A stretch of DNA of 64,000 nt from an uncultured Bacteroidales bacterium (GCA_905234275.1 CAJOHD010000004.1:62001-126000); one strand, 5' to 3'; numbered from the stretch's first letter, positions 43,416-52,813 are shown. Notes: a model not told the origin generated them from the sequence alone. Made by a program: numbers and translations.

Positions 43416-44921
43416 TTATTCGTGAACCAAACGGACAGCAAATCCTTCATGGCGGTGCATAGCATCACTAGGATATGGTCTGTAATCGCTAAACATCAAG
43501 TCGTAAGCGAGTTCGTCACCATCGCTATAGCTCGACCAATAGCGACCATAAGTCCCAACTTTATCAACTGCGGTACCATTGCGTATACCAGCTGCCGGCA
43601 AGAAGATAGCGCCTGCATCTTGCATCAACTGCCACTGCTCAACTGTATATGTATTGACACCCCATTTCTGGTTGTCTGTTGTATAGTTGATATCATTTGG
43701 AATAGCCAAGGCTCCAGGATGCGTGTAGACATCAGGGAACAGTATCATTCCGTTAACACCGTTAACAACAGCCTTAGTATAACGGGCGTTTTCTGTCATA
43801 CCGATGATAGAAGCTTTACGACGGAATAATATATAGTCCCACTCTGATTCTGAGAGTGTGCGCCATGTCACGCCGTCTTTTGAATTCATGCCGACACCCC
43901 AGTCGACGAAAGTACTGTAGTCGCTGTCGCTTGTCGATAAGTTGCAAGGGTTATCGCCTGTGCCCCATCCGTATAAATCTCTGCTGATCTTCTCGTCGCT
44001 GGAGTTACCATTCTGCCCCATTCCTATCACATCATATTGATTATCAGCAAATTTCCACATGCATTTTGAACCATCGTTCACATATTGCAAGTTACCTGGT
44101 GAGAAAGTCACCTTCTTTGCTCTGCTTGAAGAAAAAGAACCACCATTGACGTAAGTGTTAAACACGTTAAGCTCGATGGCGTCTTCAACAAAAGCGTTGG
44201 CTTCCAAGGCGCTGATAGCCGGGCGGACACCTGTATACACATCATCATCAGTAAAGAGAGAGCCCATTTCACCTGCTCTTACATCACCTTGAGGGAGAAG
44301 GATAGCCCATTTTTCGCCTGAACCTGCTGCAAGCTTAATGATACCTTCACCTTCTTTATCATTTTTGAAATTATTATTTTCCAAATTGACAGTCACCCTG
44401 TTGTTCATGCCCACAAGGCACACCGATTTTTCAGAAGTGGTTTTTACATCGAATTTCACCAGCGCGCATTGGTTGAAAAGGAATGCTGAATAAGAGCCTT
44501 CGCCTACATATACCTGCTTTGACGAACCGTAAGAGATGATAGGAAGCATCTCGCTTTGGTCGTCGATAACCACTGAGAGTGATGTCGTCTTCCCTTTTTC
44601 AAGGTATCCTGGATTTTGATTACCTAAGAAGTAGAAATATAATGGCTGATCTTCTACAGCACCTGTTATAGTGCCTGCAAAGTGTGAGCCATTGTATGTC
44701 AGGCATCCCACATAACGACCGTTGCTAGCTACATACAGCACATCGCCTTCTTGAAAAGACACTTTACCATCTAATGTGTTAACTGCAACTTTAGAATTAT
44801 CGCACACGTCAACATTAATAAATACAGCATCGGTTTCAGGGATAACCTGTAAGTTTTTCTTACATTGTGTCATTGTCACAAACATTGACAAGACAAAGAA
44901 GATAATGCTAATTTTTTTCAT
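43416..44921 (-). CDS. Surface lipoprotein with FISUMP-like C-terminal domain (paralogue of 15712-17286)
   Basis: This 501-residue lipoprotein starts at the ATG at 44921 (MKKISIIFF) and has lipobox MTQC. The N-terminal half carries VSFQEGDVLYVASNGRYVG, YSAFLFNQCALVKFDV and SGEKWAILLPQG, and the C-terminal half carries FSPGNLQYVNDG, TWRTLSESEWDYILF, FLPAAGIRNGT, GRYWSSYSDG and GFAVRLVHE. The same elements in the same order are in the protein at 15712. The reading frame is open from here into the upstream 95 residues of the short tail protein, but the internal lipoprotein signal peptide and a GGAGG 8 bp before the ATG show that this is a separate protein. Confidence 0.75.
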   Translation of the reverse strand: MKKISIIFFVLSMFVTMTQCKKNLQVIPETDAVFINVDVCDNSKVAVNTLDGKVSFQEGDVLYVASNGRYVGCLTYNGSHFAGTITGAVEDQPLYFYFLGNQNPGYLEKGKTTSLSVVIDDQSEMLPIISYGSSKQVYVGEGSYSAFLFNQCALVKFDVKTTSEKSVCLVGMNNRVTVNLENNNFKNDKEGEGIIKLAAGSGEKWAILLPQGDVRAGEMGSLFTDDDVYTGVRPAISALEANAFVEDAIELNVFNTYVNGGSFSSSRAKKVTFSPGNLQYVNDGSKCMWKFADNQYDVIGMGQNGNSSDEKISRDLYGWGTGDNPCNLSTSDSDYSTFVDWGVGMNSKDGVTWRTLSESEWDYILFRRKASIIGMTENARYTKAVVNGVNGMILFPDVYTHPGALAIPNDINYTTDNQKWGVNTYTVEQWQLMQDAGAIFLPAAGIRNGTAVDKVGTYGRYWSSYSDGDELAYDLMFSDYRPYPSDAMHRHEGFAVRLVHE

Positions 44922-44923
44922 AA

Positions 44924-45206
44924 TCAGTCCTCCTTTTTTTTTTAACACTGCATAGCCGGCGCCAGCAAATGTCATGATTAACAATCCTGTTCCGAGAGGT
45001 TCGCTGTTGACTCCAAATTGTTGGTTAATCACAACGTATTCCCATGATGAATCGCGTATAAAGTCATTCATGTCGGAGGAATCAAAGAATCCATCAATTT
45101 TGGTTTGGGCGTTGGTTGTAGTTGGCAACAGCAGCATCATTACCACCATTGCCAGAGCCACTACAAAGGCTTTCGATTTTTTTGTGAACTTTTTCATTTT
45201 CATCAC
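44924..45206 (-). CDS. Short exported protein with PLGTGL...YAVLKKK tail (copy 3), frameshifted at an A10 run
   Basis: The signal peptide (about 1-33, ending TNAQT) is followed by IDGFF, FIRD, then SEPLGTGL, a hydrophobic stretch and GAGYAVLKKK, the same plan as the copies at 2918 and 17306. As written, ten A residues (plus-strand T at 44934-44943) keep the frame open into the lipoprotein. With nine A the protein would end ...LKKKED at a TGA (44926-44924), giving about 93 residues like its relatives. This is either a real fusion, a slippage site or a one-base homopolymer error. Several nearby Met codons leave the exact start open. Confidence 0.7.
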
Positions 45207-45345
45207 ATTTAATTAGTAAATCGTTTTCACGATTAAAACAATTACAAAAAAAGTAAAAATGAATAATAAAAAAGGTAATATATTTAATAGTGTATAAAAG
45301 TAAATTAAGTAGGTTTTAGAAGTAGCTAACTGTCTAAAACGGCGG

Positions 45346-45376
45346 CAAAAATAGTATTAATTTTTAACGTGTCAAT
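45346..45376 (-). promoter_or_regulatory. Promoter of the third tail-protein/lipoprotein operon
   Basis: ATTG (45376-45373), 19 bp, then TATTTTTG (45353-45346) on the minus strand. The leader is about 135 nt and begins with a hairpin (GTTTTAGA at 45340-45333 with TCTAAAAC at 45320-45313). Confidence 0.7.
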
Positions 45377-45391
45377 AGTTTTTTCGCAAAA

Positions 45392-45454
45392 TACACGTAG
45401 ACTAAAACGATTTACACGGAGAATAAAATTTTGTACACGGAGAATAAAAAAAGA
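45392..45454. promoter_or_regulatory. Three 21-bp direct repeats upstream of the third tail-protein operon
   Basis: TACACG[GT]AGA[AC]TAAAA begins at 45392, 45413 and 45434, exactly 21 bp apart. The array lies about 40-100 bp upstream of the minus-strand promoter at 45346-45376. The spacing equals two helical turns, as for LytTR-type sites, but the unit differs from the GTGACGAAATT array. Confidence 0.82.
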
Positions 45455-45476
45455 GACGCCATAATGACGTCTCTTA
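45451..45476 (-). terminator. Terminator of the ribosomal protein operon
   Basis: AAGAGACG (minus 45475-45468) pairs with CGTCTCTT (45458-45451) and is followed by T residues on the minus strand. It lies 40 bp after the rplQ stop and touches the third 21-bp repeat. The gap 45207-45515 otherwise holds the promoter and repeats listed here. Confidence 0.85.
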
Positions 45477-45515
45477 ACTATTAAGCTATTAAGCTTATTA
45501 AACTCTCAAGCTATA

Positions 45516-46016
45516 TTATTCAGCCTTTGGAGCTTCTTCTGCTGCTGGAGCTTCTGCTACTGGAGCCTCTTCGGCTTTTGCAGCTTCTGCTTTCTTCTTG
45601 CCACCACGACGTGTTGTCTTGGTTGCCTTAGCAGCTTTCTTACCATTGGTGTAGATATCGTTGTAGTCAACGAGTTCCATCATGCACATATCTGCGCTAT
45701 CGCCTGCACGAAGACCGAGCTTAATGATACGTGTGTAGCCGCCTGGACGGTTAGCAACTTTCTGGCTAACTTCGCGGAACAACTCTGTGACAGCGTATTT
45801 GTTCTGCAACTGTGCGAAAACGATACGACGTGAATTTGTAGAGTCGTCTTTGGAACGGGTGATCATTGGTTCGACGTAGAGGCGCAAAGCCTTTGCCTTA
45901 GCTGTTGTCGTGATGATGCGTTTCTCAAGGATCAATGATGATGCCATGTTGGCGAGCATCGAGTTACGGTGAGCAGCTTTTCTTCCTAAATGATTGATTT
46001 TCTTATTGTGTCTCAT
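45516..46016 (-). CDS. rplQ: 50S ribosomal protein L17
   Basis: The 166-residue product starts [17 protein letters not shown], the L17 signature, and includes [14 protein letters not shown]. Residues from about 137 form an Ala/Glu/Lys-rich acidic tail absent from shorter L17 proteins (about 120 residues). It is the last gene of the ribosomal cluster, 5 bp after rpoA, and is followed by a terminator. Confidence 0.96.
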   Translation of the reverse strand: MRHNKKINHLGRKAAHRNSMLANMASSLILEKRIITTTAKAKALRLYVEPMITRSKDDSTNSRRIVFAQLQNKYAVTELFREVSQKVANRPGGYTRIIKLGLRAGDSADMCMMELVDYNDIYTNGKKAAKATKTTRRGGKKKAEAAKAEEAPVAEAPAAEEAPKAE

Positions 46017-46021
46017 CTCTA

Positions 46022-47014
46022 TTATTCCTTATCTAATTTATATTTACTGATATTCATTCCAAATTCGAGTCCCTTGCTTCTGACCAATTCTTCAAGTTCG
46101 GTGAGCGACTTCTTACCGAAGTTGCGGAACTTGAGCAAGTCGGCTTTGTTAAGGGCGACGAGTTCACCGATTGTCTCGACTTCGGCTGCTTTGAGGCAGT
46201 TCAGAGCGCGAACTGAAAGATCCATGTCGACGAGTTTGGTCTTCAGGAGCTGACGAATGTGCAGTGAGCCTTCGTCAAAGTCTTCAGACACTGTCTTCTG
46301 TTCGTCCATCAGGGTGATGCGTTCGTCTGAGAACAGCATGAGGTGATAGATGAGGATCTTAGCAGCTTCCGTCATAGCGTCTTTCGGATTGATTGAGCCA
46401 TCTGTTTCGATGTCAAGGATGAGCTTCTCGTAGTCGGTCTTCTGCTCGACACGGTAGTTATCAACCTTAAAGCTGACGTTTCTGATAGGTGTATGGATTG
46501 AATCGATGGCGATGGTGTTGACCGGAGCGTTGAGAACTTTGTTCTCGTCGGCATTGACATAACCTCTACCTTTGTTGATAGTCATGTCGATGGTCAGTTT
46601 CACCGATGGGTCCATGTGGCAGATCACGAGTTCCGGATTCAGCACTTGGAACACTGAGAGGAACTTGTTGATGTCGCCGGCGACGAATTCTTCCTGTCCG
46701 CCGATGACCACGGTGACCTTCTCGAATGTCTCACCCGGAATTTGTTGTTTGAAACGAACCTGCTTGAATTTGAGCACGATGTCGGTGAGGTCTTCAATGA
46801 CGCCAGGAATTGGGGCCATTTCGTGTTCCACGCCTTCAATACGGATTGAAGTGATGGCGAAACCTTCGAGCGATGAGAGGAGAACTCTTCTCAAGGCATT
46901 ACCGATTGTCATGCCGTAGCCAGGTTCGAGTGGGCGAAATTCGAAGACACCATGTTTGTCTGTCGATTCTACCATGACGACCTTATCAGGTCTTTGAAAT
47001 GCTAATATTGCCAT
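46022..47014 (-). CDS. rpoA: DNA-directed RNA polymerase alpha subunit
   Basis: The 330-residue alpha subunit nucleates RNA polymerase assembly. N-terminal domain: [20 protein letters not shown] and [12 protein letters not shown]-terminal DNA-binding domain: [18 protein letters not shown] and [15 protein letters not shown]. Both domains are complete. It lies between rpsD and rplQ, the usual alpha-operon position. Confidence 0.98.
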   Translation of the reverse strand: MAILAFQRPDKVVMVESTDKHGVFEFRPLEPGYGMTIGNALRRVLLSSLEGFAITSIRIEGVEHEMAPIPGVIEDLTDIVLKFKQVRFKQQIPGETFEKVTVVIGGQEEFVAGDINKFLSVFQVLNPELVICHMDPSVKLTIDMTINKGRGYVNADENKVLNAPVNTIAIDSIHTPIRNVSFKVDNYRVEQKTDYEKLILDIETDGSINPKDAMTEAAKILIYHLMLFSDERITLMDEQKTVSEDFDEGSLHIRQLLKTKLVDMDLSVRALNCLKAAEVETIGELVALNKADLLKFRNFGKKSLTELEELVRSKGLEFGMNISKYKLDKE

Positions 47015-47033
47015 AATATCAGTTTATATTCGA

Positions 47034-47639
47034 TTATTTAGAATACAACTCAACGATAAGCTGTTCATTGATGGTTTCAGGAATATCCTCGCGGTTAGGA
47101 TAGCTCATGAACTTTCCTGTGAGGGTATTTGAATCCCATTCTAACCATGGGAAGCTGTTTGAATGGCCTGCCACTGAATTTGTAATAACTTCCAAGCTCT
47201 TTGATTTCTCGCGCACTGCTACGATGTCGCCTGGTTTCAGCATTGCTGAAGGGATGTTCATCACTTTGCCGTTCACTGTGATGTGACGGTGGCTGACGAG
47301 CTGGCGGGCAGCGTCACGTGTAGGAGCGATACCAAGACGGTAAACTGTGTTGTCAACACGTGATTCGATGAGCTGGAGAAGAATTTCACCGGTGATACCC
47401 TTCTTCTTCGATGCCTTCTCAAATGTGTTGCGGAACTGGCGCTCGAGGATACCGTAGGTGTATTTTGCCTTCTGTTTTTCCTGCAACTGGATGCCGTATT
47501 CAGAAACTTTCTTACGTTTCTTTGCAGCACCATGTTGTCCTGGAGGGAAATTTCTCTTTTCGTAATACTTGTCTGAGCCGTAGATTGGTTCACCAAACTT
47601 ACGGGCGATCTTTGTCTTAGGACCTGTATATCTTGCCAT
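47034..47639 (-). CDS. rpsD: 30S ribosomal protein S4
   Basis: The 201-residue primary 16S-binding protein starts [20 protein letters not shown]. The S4 RNA-binding domain is at about 93-155 ([37 protein letters not shown]). There is no zinc-binding CxxC at the N-terminus, so this is the zinc-free form. It lies 19 bp upstream of rpoA in the alpha block. Confidence 0.97.
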   Translation of the reverse strand: MARYTGPKTKIARKFGEPIYGSDKYYEKRNFPPGQHGAAKKRKKVSEYGIQLQEKQKAKYTYGILERQFRNTFEKASKKKGITGEILLQLIESRVDNTVYRLGIAPTRDAARQLVSHRHITVNGKVMNIPSAMLKPGDIVAVREKSKSLEVITNSVAGHSNSFPWLEWDSNTLTGKFMSYPNREDIPETINEQLIVELYSK

Positions 47640-47666
47640 AACTTTTACTTTTTAAATGTTAAACAA

Positions 47667-48056
47667 TTACACTCTTCTGCGTTTTGGCGGACGGCAACCA
47701 TTGTGCGGTATTGGAGTAACGTCGATGATTTCTGTCACTTCTACGCCTGATGAGTGGATAGCGCGGATAGCTGATTCACGGCCTGCGCCTGGTCCCTTAA
47801 CGAATACTTTCACTTTACGTAATCCCAAGTCATATGCTGTCTTTGAGCATTCTTCTGCTGCCATCTGAGCTGCATAAGGAGTGTTCTTCTTTGAACCCTT
47901 GAAGCCCATCTTTCCGGCTGATGCCCAAGAAATGACTTGTCCTTCATTGTTTGCTAATGAAATGATGATGTTATTGAAAGAAGCTTTGATAAAAGCCTTA
48001 CCGGTAGCTTCAATCTTCACAACACGTTTCTTAACAGATTTTGTGTTTTTTGCCAT
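47667..48056 (-). CDS. rpsK: 30S ribosomal protein S11
   Basis: The 129-residue platform protein has [52 protein letters not shown] and the C-terminal [18 protein letters not shown], all typical S11 blocks. A 124-bp repeat-containing gap separates it from rpsM, much longer than other gaps in the cluster. Confidence 0.98.
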   Translation of the reverse strand: MAKNTKSVKKRVVKIEATGKAFIKASFNNIIISLANNEGQVISWASAGKMGFKGSKKNTPYAAQMAAEECSKTAYDLGLRKVKVFVKGPGAGRESAIRAIHSSGVEVTEIIDVTPIPHNGCRPPKRRRV

Positions 48057-48105
48057 TTTTTGACTTTATTTTTTAATGGTATTAAATATGATCCAACCAC
48101 ATCTT

Positions 48106-48180
48106 AGTCTTTAGTCTTTAGTCTTTAGTCTTTAGTCTTTAGTCTTTAGTGACTAGCGACTAATAACTAGCGACTAGTGA
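48106..48180. repeat. Heptanucleotide microsatellite between rpsM and rpsK
   Basis: AGTCTTT is repeated six times without change (48106-48147), followed by degenerate AGTGACTAGCGACTA units that run up to the rpsM stop codon. It lies in the transcribed spacer of the ribosomal operon. Confidence 0.95.
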
Positions 48181-48558
48181 CTACTTAGTGGCTTTCTTCT
48201 TGTTAGCGACGGTCTTCTTACGACCTTTACGTGTACGAGCGTTGTTCTTTGTGCTCTGACCACGCAATGGTAATCCGAGACGGTGACGGATTCCTCTGTA
48301 GCAACCGATATCCATCAAACGTTTGATGTTAATCTGAATCTCGCTGCGGAGTTCACCTTCTGTCTTGTAATTGTCGGCGATGATGTTACGGATTGCGTTC
48401 TGCTCATCATCGGTCCAGTCCTGGACTTTCTTATCAGCTGGGACGTTAGCCTGTGCAAGGATAGCTTTAGCAGCTGAACGGCCGATACCGTAAATGTAGG
48501 TTAAAGATATTTGACCTTGTTTGTTGTTCGGGATATCTACACCAGCAATTCTAGCCAT
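48181..48558 (-). CDS. rpsM: 30S ribosomal protein S13
   Basis: The 125-residue head protein has [51 protein letters not shown] and a basic tail [20 protein letters not shown]. Its TAG stop is the last element of the AGTGACTA repeats. It lies 23 bp from rpmJ. Confidence 0.98.
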   Translation of the reverse strand: MARIAGVDIPNNKQGQISLTYIYGIGRSAAKAILAQANVPADKKVQDWTDDEQNAIRNIIADNYKTEGELRSEIQINIKRLMDIGCYRGIRHRLGLPLRGQSTKNNARTRKGRKKTVANKKKATK

Positions 48559-48581
48559 AGTTTATCTGTTTTTTATTTTAA

Positions 48582-48698
48582 TTAGCCCTGACGTTGTTTT
48601 TCCTTAGGGTTCTTTTTGTTAATTACATACAATTTACCTTTACGACGCACTATTTTGCAATCGTCTGATCTCTTCTTGATAGATGCTCTTACTTTCAT
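48582..48698 (-). CDS. rpmJ: 50S ribosomal protein L36 (zinc-free form)
   Basis: The 38-residue protein starts [19 protein letters not shown] and ends NPKEKQRQG. The zinc ligands of the C+ form are mostly lost: only Cys14 remains, and positions 11, 27 and 33 are not Cys, Cys and His. It is complete, lies between infA and rpsM, and has a promoter at 48745-48778. Confidence 0.95.
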   Translation of the reverse strand: MKVRASIKKRSDDCKIVRRKGKLYVINKKNPKEKQRQG

Positions 48699-48744
48699 TT
48701 TATATATTTTTTTATCTTTTTTCGAAGCATTTATTTTTAGCGCG

Positions 48745-48778
48745 CAAAAATACAAAATTTTGCGTTACCTTTTACAAA
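48745..48778 (-). promoter_or_regulatory. Internal promoter before rpmJ
   Basis: TTTG (48778-48775), 22 bp, then TATTTTTG (48752-48745) on the minus strand. It lies between infA and rpmJ and could drive rpmJ-rpsM-rpsK-rpsD-rpoA-rplQ separately. A CGCAAAA/TTTTGCG inverted repeat overlaps it. Confidence 0.6.
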
Positions 48779-48791
48779 TTGGTGCAAATTT

Positions 48792-49010
48792 TTATTTGTA
48801 CCTGAAAGTTATACGACCTTTTGTCAAATCGTAAGGCGACATCTCGAGTCTCACCTTGTCCCCAGGGAGAATTTTTATGTAATGCATACGCATCTTTCCG
48901 GAGATGTGTGCGATGATTTGCAGTCCGTTCTCCAATTCAACCCGGAACATTGCATTACCGAGTGATTCTGTTACTGTACCGTCTTGTTCTATCGACAATT
49001 GTTTTGCCAT
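48792..49010 (-). CDS. infA: Translation initiation factor IF-1
   Basis: The 72-residue OB-fold factor has [60 protein letters not shown] and ends FRYK. It binds the A site during initiation. The length is standard. It follows map by 12 bp. Confidence 0.97.
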   Translation of the reverse strand: MAKQLSIEQDGTVTESLGNAMFRVELENGLQIIAHISGKMRMHYIKILPGDKVRLEMSPYDLTKGRITFRYK

Positions 49011-49022
49011 ATTTCTTTCTTT

Positions 49023-49799
49023 TTATTGGTTGTTTTCTACTGCTTCAGCCCATTCAAAACTTGATAATATTTCGGCTTTGCCGTGGCGTACCGCGATATC
49101 GTGTTCGAAGTGAGCGGCTGGTTTTCTGTCACGTGTGGTGATAGTCCAACCGTCACGTTCCTGCACGATTTCTTTCTTTCCGAGAGTGATCATCGGTTCG
49201 ATGGCGAGCACCATGCCTTCGCTCAACTTGACGCCTGTGCCACGTTTTCCGTAGTTAGGCACCTGTGGGTCTTCATGCATTTTACGTCCCACGCCATGTC
49301 CGACGAGCTCGCGGACGACGCCGTAACCGAATTGCTCGACGTGGCTCTGCACTGCATAACCGATGTCGCCGATGCGGTTGCCTGCCACTGCTGCCTCGAT
49401 GCCTTTGTAGAGCGACTCCTTCGTGCGTTTGAGAAGGAGTTTCACTTCTTCCGACACCTCGCCGCAGCAGAATGTGTAGGCTGAATCACCGACGTAACCG
49501 TTCAGCACTGTGCCGCAGTCGACTGAGACTATATCACCGTCGCGGAGCTCGTAGTTGCCCGGGATGCCGTGAACCACTTGTTCGTTGACAGAGATGCATA
49601 GACTTCCGGGAAATCCGTCGTAGCCTTTGAAGGCTGGAGTCGCTCCGTGATCTCTGATAAACTCTTCAGCGAGCTTGTCGAGGTCGATGGTACGGACTCC
49701 CGGACGTATATGCTTTCCTACCTCGCCGAGGGTCTTACCCACGAGCAAAGCAGCTTGTCTCAGCAATTCAATTTCGTTATCTGTTCTGAAATGAATCAT
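49023..49799 (-). CDS. map: Methionine aminopeptidase, type I
   Basis: The 258-residue metalloenzyme removes the N-terminal Met from nascent proteins. Metal ligands: two Asp in VDCGTVLNGYVGDSAYTF, His in GHGVGRKMHEDP, Glu in LAIEPMIT and Glu in AHFEHDIAV. The length is normal for type Ia. It lies 12 bp after secY, where adk is found in many other bacteria. Confidence 0.97.
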   Translation of the reverse strand: MIHFRTDNEIELLRQAALLVGKTLGEVGKHIRPGVRTIDLDKLAEEFIRDHGATPAFKGYDGFPGSLCISVNEQVVHGIPGNYELRDGDIVSVDCGTVLNGYVGDSAYTFCCGEVSEEVKLLLKRTKESLYKGIEAAVAGNRIGDIGYAVQSHVEQFGYGVVRELVGHGVGRKMHEDPQVPNYGKRGTGVKLSEGMVLAIEPMITLGKKEIVQERDGWTITTRDRKPAAHFEHDIAVRHGKAEILSSFEWAEAVENNQ

Positions 49800-49811
49800 T
49801 TTTTATAGAAA

Positions 49812-51218
49812 TTACATCCTACCTACGCGGCCTTTGATACGACCTGACTTTGTGAGACCGTCGTAATGACGCATAAGAAGATGACTTTCAATCTGTTGCA
49901 ATGTATCCAGCACCACACCGACGAGAATCAGCAATGATGTTCCGCCGTAGAACTGGCTGAACTGCTGGTTGACGCCCATGATAGAGACGAGAGCAGGCAT
50001 GATAGCCACGACGCCGAGGAACAACGATCCTGGGAAGGTTATTCTTGACATGATGGTATCGATATAGTCTTTCGTCTGTTTTCCAGGTTTCACGCCAGGG
50101 ATGAATCCACCGTTCTTCTTGATATCTTCTGCCATCTGAGCCGGGTTGATGGTCACAGCGGTATAGAAGTATGTGAAGAGGACGATGAGGATAAAGAACA
50201 CGAAGTTGTACCAGAAGCCATTCATGTTAACCATAGCTCTCATGAAGCCACCCATGCTTTCAGGATCAGAATATCTGAAGAATGTGATAGGCACGAACAT
50301 GATTGCTTGGGCGAAGATGATAGGCATAACACCTGCAGCGTTCACTTTCAACGGGATGTACTGACGCACTCCGCCGTACTGTTTGTTACCGACAACGCGT
50401 TTTGCATACTGTACCGGGATTTTGCGGGTACCTTGTACGAGAAGGATTGTCATGATAACAACGAGTACGAGGAACACGATCTCAAGCAAGAAGAAGATCG
50501 GACCGCCTGTACCCTGTGTGAAGCGTGAAGCGATTTCAGCGAACAATGCGAATGGGAGACGTGCGATGATACCGATCATAATGATGAGTGAGATACCATT
50601 GCCAATACCCTTATCGGTGATGCGTTCGCCGAGCCACATGATGAACAATGTTCCAGCGATGAGGATTATCACTGAGGAAATCCAGAAGAACAATGTCGGG
50701 GCTGCACCGTTGAATGGGTAGATTGCTGTCGCAGGCAACTGAGCTCTGAGGTTAGCGATGTAACCTGGAGCCTGCACTGCCACGATAAGCACTGTAAGGT
50801 AACGAGTGATCTGGTTGATCTTACGATGGCCACTCTCGCCTTCCTTCTGCAAACGCTGGAAGTAAGGGATAGCCATGCCGAGCAACTGTATGATAATACT
50901 TGCAGTGATGTAAGGCATAATACCGAGTGCGAACACTGAGGCATTTGCGAAAGCACCGCCTGAGAACATATTCAACAAACCAAGGAGACCGGAACTGCTT
51001 TGGTTTTTCAACGCTGCCAGCTCATTAGGGTCGACACCTGGAAGAACCACGTATGATCCGAAGCGGTAGATCAGGATGATCAACAGCGTATAGAGGATTC
51101 TCTTGCGAAGTTCCTCGATTTTAAAGATATTTTGGATGTTCTCTCTGAGTCGTCTGTTACTCCAAAGAATAGCAGCGATGACGAGGCATACCAAAAACAC
51201 TATTAATAACTCCTTCAT
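49812..51218 (-). CDS. secY: Protein translocase subunit SecY
   Basis: This 468-residue protein is the channel of the Sec translocon, with about ten membrane segments. Typical blocks are YRFGSYVVLPGVDP, FALGIMPYITASIIIQLL, IPYFQRLQKEGESGHRKI, GIGNGISLIIMIGI, RFTQGTGG and LLMRHYDGL. The N-terminal region is slightly longer than in E. coli (443 residues). It follows rplO by 19 bp. Confidence 0.97.
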   Translation of the reverse strand: MKELLIVFLVCLVIAAILWSNRRLRENIQNIFKIEELRKRILYTLLIILIYRFGSYVVLPGVDPNELAALKNQSSSGLLGLLNMFSGGAFANASVFALGIMPYITASIIIQLLGMAIPYFQRLQKEGESGHRKINQITRYLTVLIVAVQAPGYIANLRAQLPATAIYPFNGAAPTLFFWISSVIILIAGTLFIMWLGERITDKGIGNGISLIIMIGIIARLPFALFAEIASRFTQGTGGPIFFLLEIVFLVLVVIMTILLVQGTRKIPVQYAKRVVGNKQYGGVRQYIPLKVNAAGVMPIIFAQAIMFVPITFFRYSDPESMGGFMRAMVNMNGFWYNFVFFILIVLFTYFYTAVTINPAQMAEDIKKNGGFIPGVKPGKQTKDYIDTIMSRITFPGSLFLGVVAIMPALVSIMGVNQQFSQFYGGTSLLILVGVVLDTLQQIESHLLMRHYDGLTKSGRIKGRVGRM

Positions 51219-51237
51219 ATCTCTTCAGTTTAGTTGA

Positions 51238-51681
51238 TTAAATTTTCTCAATAGTACCACCAGCCTTTGTGATAGCCTCTTCAGCGCCTTTTGACCATGC
51301 GTTGGCTTTCACGTTGACTGCTTTTGTCAATTCACCGTTTCCGAGAATTTTAACGAGTTCATTTCTTCCGACGAAACCGTTGTCTTTCAACAGTTCTGGG
51401 GTAATTTCTGTAATGCCGCTGTTAGCGAAGTCTTCGAGAACCTCAATATTGACGGCGCGGTATTCCACGCGGTTGATGTTCTTGAATCCGTACTTAGGCA
51501 CGAGACGTGCGAGAGGCATCTGGCCGCCTTCGAAACCGATCTTGTGAGTGTTTCCTGAGCGTGAGCCAGCTCCTTTATGACCACGTGTTGATGTTCCACC
51601 GTAGCCTGAGCCTTGTCCGCGACCGATTCTCTTGCGATCCTTTACAGAACCTTCTGCCGGTTTAAGATTACTAAGATCCAT
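51238..51681 (-). CDS. rplO: 50S ribosomal protein L15
   Basis: The 147-residue protein has MDLSNLKPAEGSVKDRKRIG, a Gly/Arg-rich extended arm (GRGQGSGYGGTSTRGHKGAG), GFEGGQMPLARLVPKYGF and a C-terminal globular part. The length and start are typical. It lies between rpmD and secY. Confidence 0.97.
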   Translation of the reverse strand: MDLSNLKPAEGSVKDRKRIGRGQGSGYGGTSTRGHKGAGSRSGNTHKIGFEGGQMPLARLVPKYGFKNINRVEYRAVNIEVLEDFANSGITEITPELLKDNGFVGRNELVKILGNGELTKAVNVKANAWSKGAEEAITKAGGTIEKI

Positions 51682-51709
51682 AACTATTTTTAATTTCTTA
51701 GTTTAACAA

Positions 51710-51892
51710 TTAGATTTCTTCAATTTTAAGAAGGTGTTTCACTTTCTCGACCATGCCAGCCACTGAAGGGTTTTCCATGTCCACTTCAACTGACTGATGC
51801 ATTTTTCTGAGGTTCAAGCTTTTCAGAGTGTCCTTCTGATCCTGTGGTCTGCCGATGCCACTTCTAATCTGAGTTATTCTTACTTTTTTCAT
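51710..51892 (-). CDS. rpmD: 50S ribosomal protein L30
   Basis: The 60-residue protein has VRITQIRSGIGRPQDQKDTL, LNLRKMHQSVEVDM and NPSVAGMVEKVKHLLKIEEI, the standard short bacterial L30. It lies between rpsE and rplO. Confidence 0.96.
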   Translation of the reverse strand: MKKVRITQIRSGIGRPQDQKDTLKSLNLRKMHQSVEVDMENPSVAGMVEKVKHLLKIEEI

Positions 51893-51909
51893 TTTTCAAA
51901 ATTTTTAGA

Positions 51910-52428
51910 TTATCCGTTAAACACCACATCCATATCCACACCTCTCATCTGGGCTACTGTGCGTGCGTCGCGCATCTGTGACAATGCTGCGAAGGTAGCT
52001 TTCACCACTGAGTGAGGGTTTGATGAACCTTTTGACTTTGCGAGAACGTTCTTAACGCCTACGCTTTCGAGAACAGCACGCATTGCACCGCCTGCGATAA
52101 CACCGGTACCAGGGGTAGCTGGTTGGATGTAAACGTAAGCACCGCAATATTTTCCGTATTGTTCGTGTGGAAGAGTACCGTTAATGACCGGAACCTTGAT
52201 GAGGTTCTTCTTTGCATCTTCAGTGCCTTTCTGAACAGCGGCTTGAACTTCCTTGGCTTTACCGAGGCCGTAACCGACTACGCCGTTTTCATTGCCGACG
52301 ACGACGAGGGCTGCGAAGGTAAAGGCGCGTCCACCCTTGGTGACCTTAGTCACACGGCCGACGTGAACCAAACGTTCTTTCAACTCGATTTCCGAAGTTT
52401 TCACTTTTTTTACGTTGACTTCTGCCAT
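51910..52428 (-). CDS. rpsE: 30S ribosomal protein S5
   Basis: The 172-residue protein has [54 protein letters not shown], and the C-terminal [20 protein letters not shown] and [16 protein letters not shown]. Both S5 domains are intact. It lies 5 bp after rplR. Confidence 0.97.
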   Translation of the reverse strand: MAEVNVKKVKTSEIELKERLVHVGRVTKVTKGGRAFTFAALVVVGNENGVVGYGLGKAKEVQAAVQKGTEDAKKNLIKVPVINGTLPHEQYGKYCGAYVYIQPATPGTGVIAGGAMRAVLESVGVKNVLAKSKGSSNPHSVVKATFAALSQMRDARTVAQMRGVDMDVVFNG

Positions 52429-52433
52429 AGTTT

Positions 52434-52787
52434 TTAGAATTTTAATCCTCCATTACGAGCGCCGTCTGCTAAAGACTTAACTCTTCCGTGATACAAATAA
52501 CCGTTACGATCGAACACGACTGTCTCAATGCCAGCTGCCTTAGCTTTTTCAGCGATGAGGTTACCGACTTTAGCTGCCTTCTCGATCTTTGTAATCTTTT
52601 CCTGTTCGATGCCGTTCTCTGTTGAGCTTGCAGCGACTAATGTCTTGCCAGCCTCATCGTCGATAAGCTGAACGTAAATCTGCTTGTTGCTTCTAAAGAC
52701 AGACATTCTTGGGCGTGCTGCAGTGCCGAAAACGACCTTACGAACGCGTCTCTTGATGTTTAATCTTCTTTCAATCTTCTTATTCAT
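52434..52787 (-). CDS. rplR: 50S ribosomal protein L18
   Basis: The 117-residue 5S-rRNA-binding protein has [29 protein letters not shown], and the C-terminal [20 protein letters not shown] with ARNGGLKF at the end, as in all L18. It lies 26 bp after rplF. Confidence 0.97.
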   Translation of the reverse strand: MNKKIERRLNIKRRVRKVVFGTAARPRMSVFRSNKQIYVQLIDDEAGKTLVAASSTENGIEQEKITKIEKAAKVGNLIAEKAKAAGIETVVFDRNGYLYHGRVKSLADGARNGGLKF

Positions 52788-52813
52788 CTTTCTTGCGTTT
52801 TAAAAATTAAACA

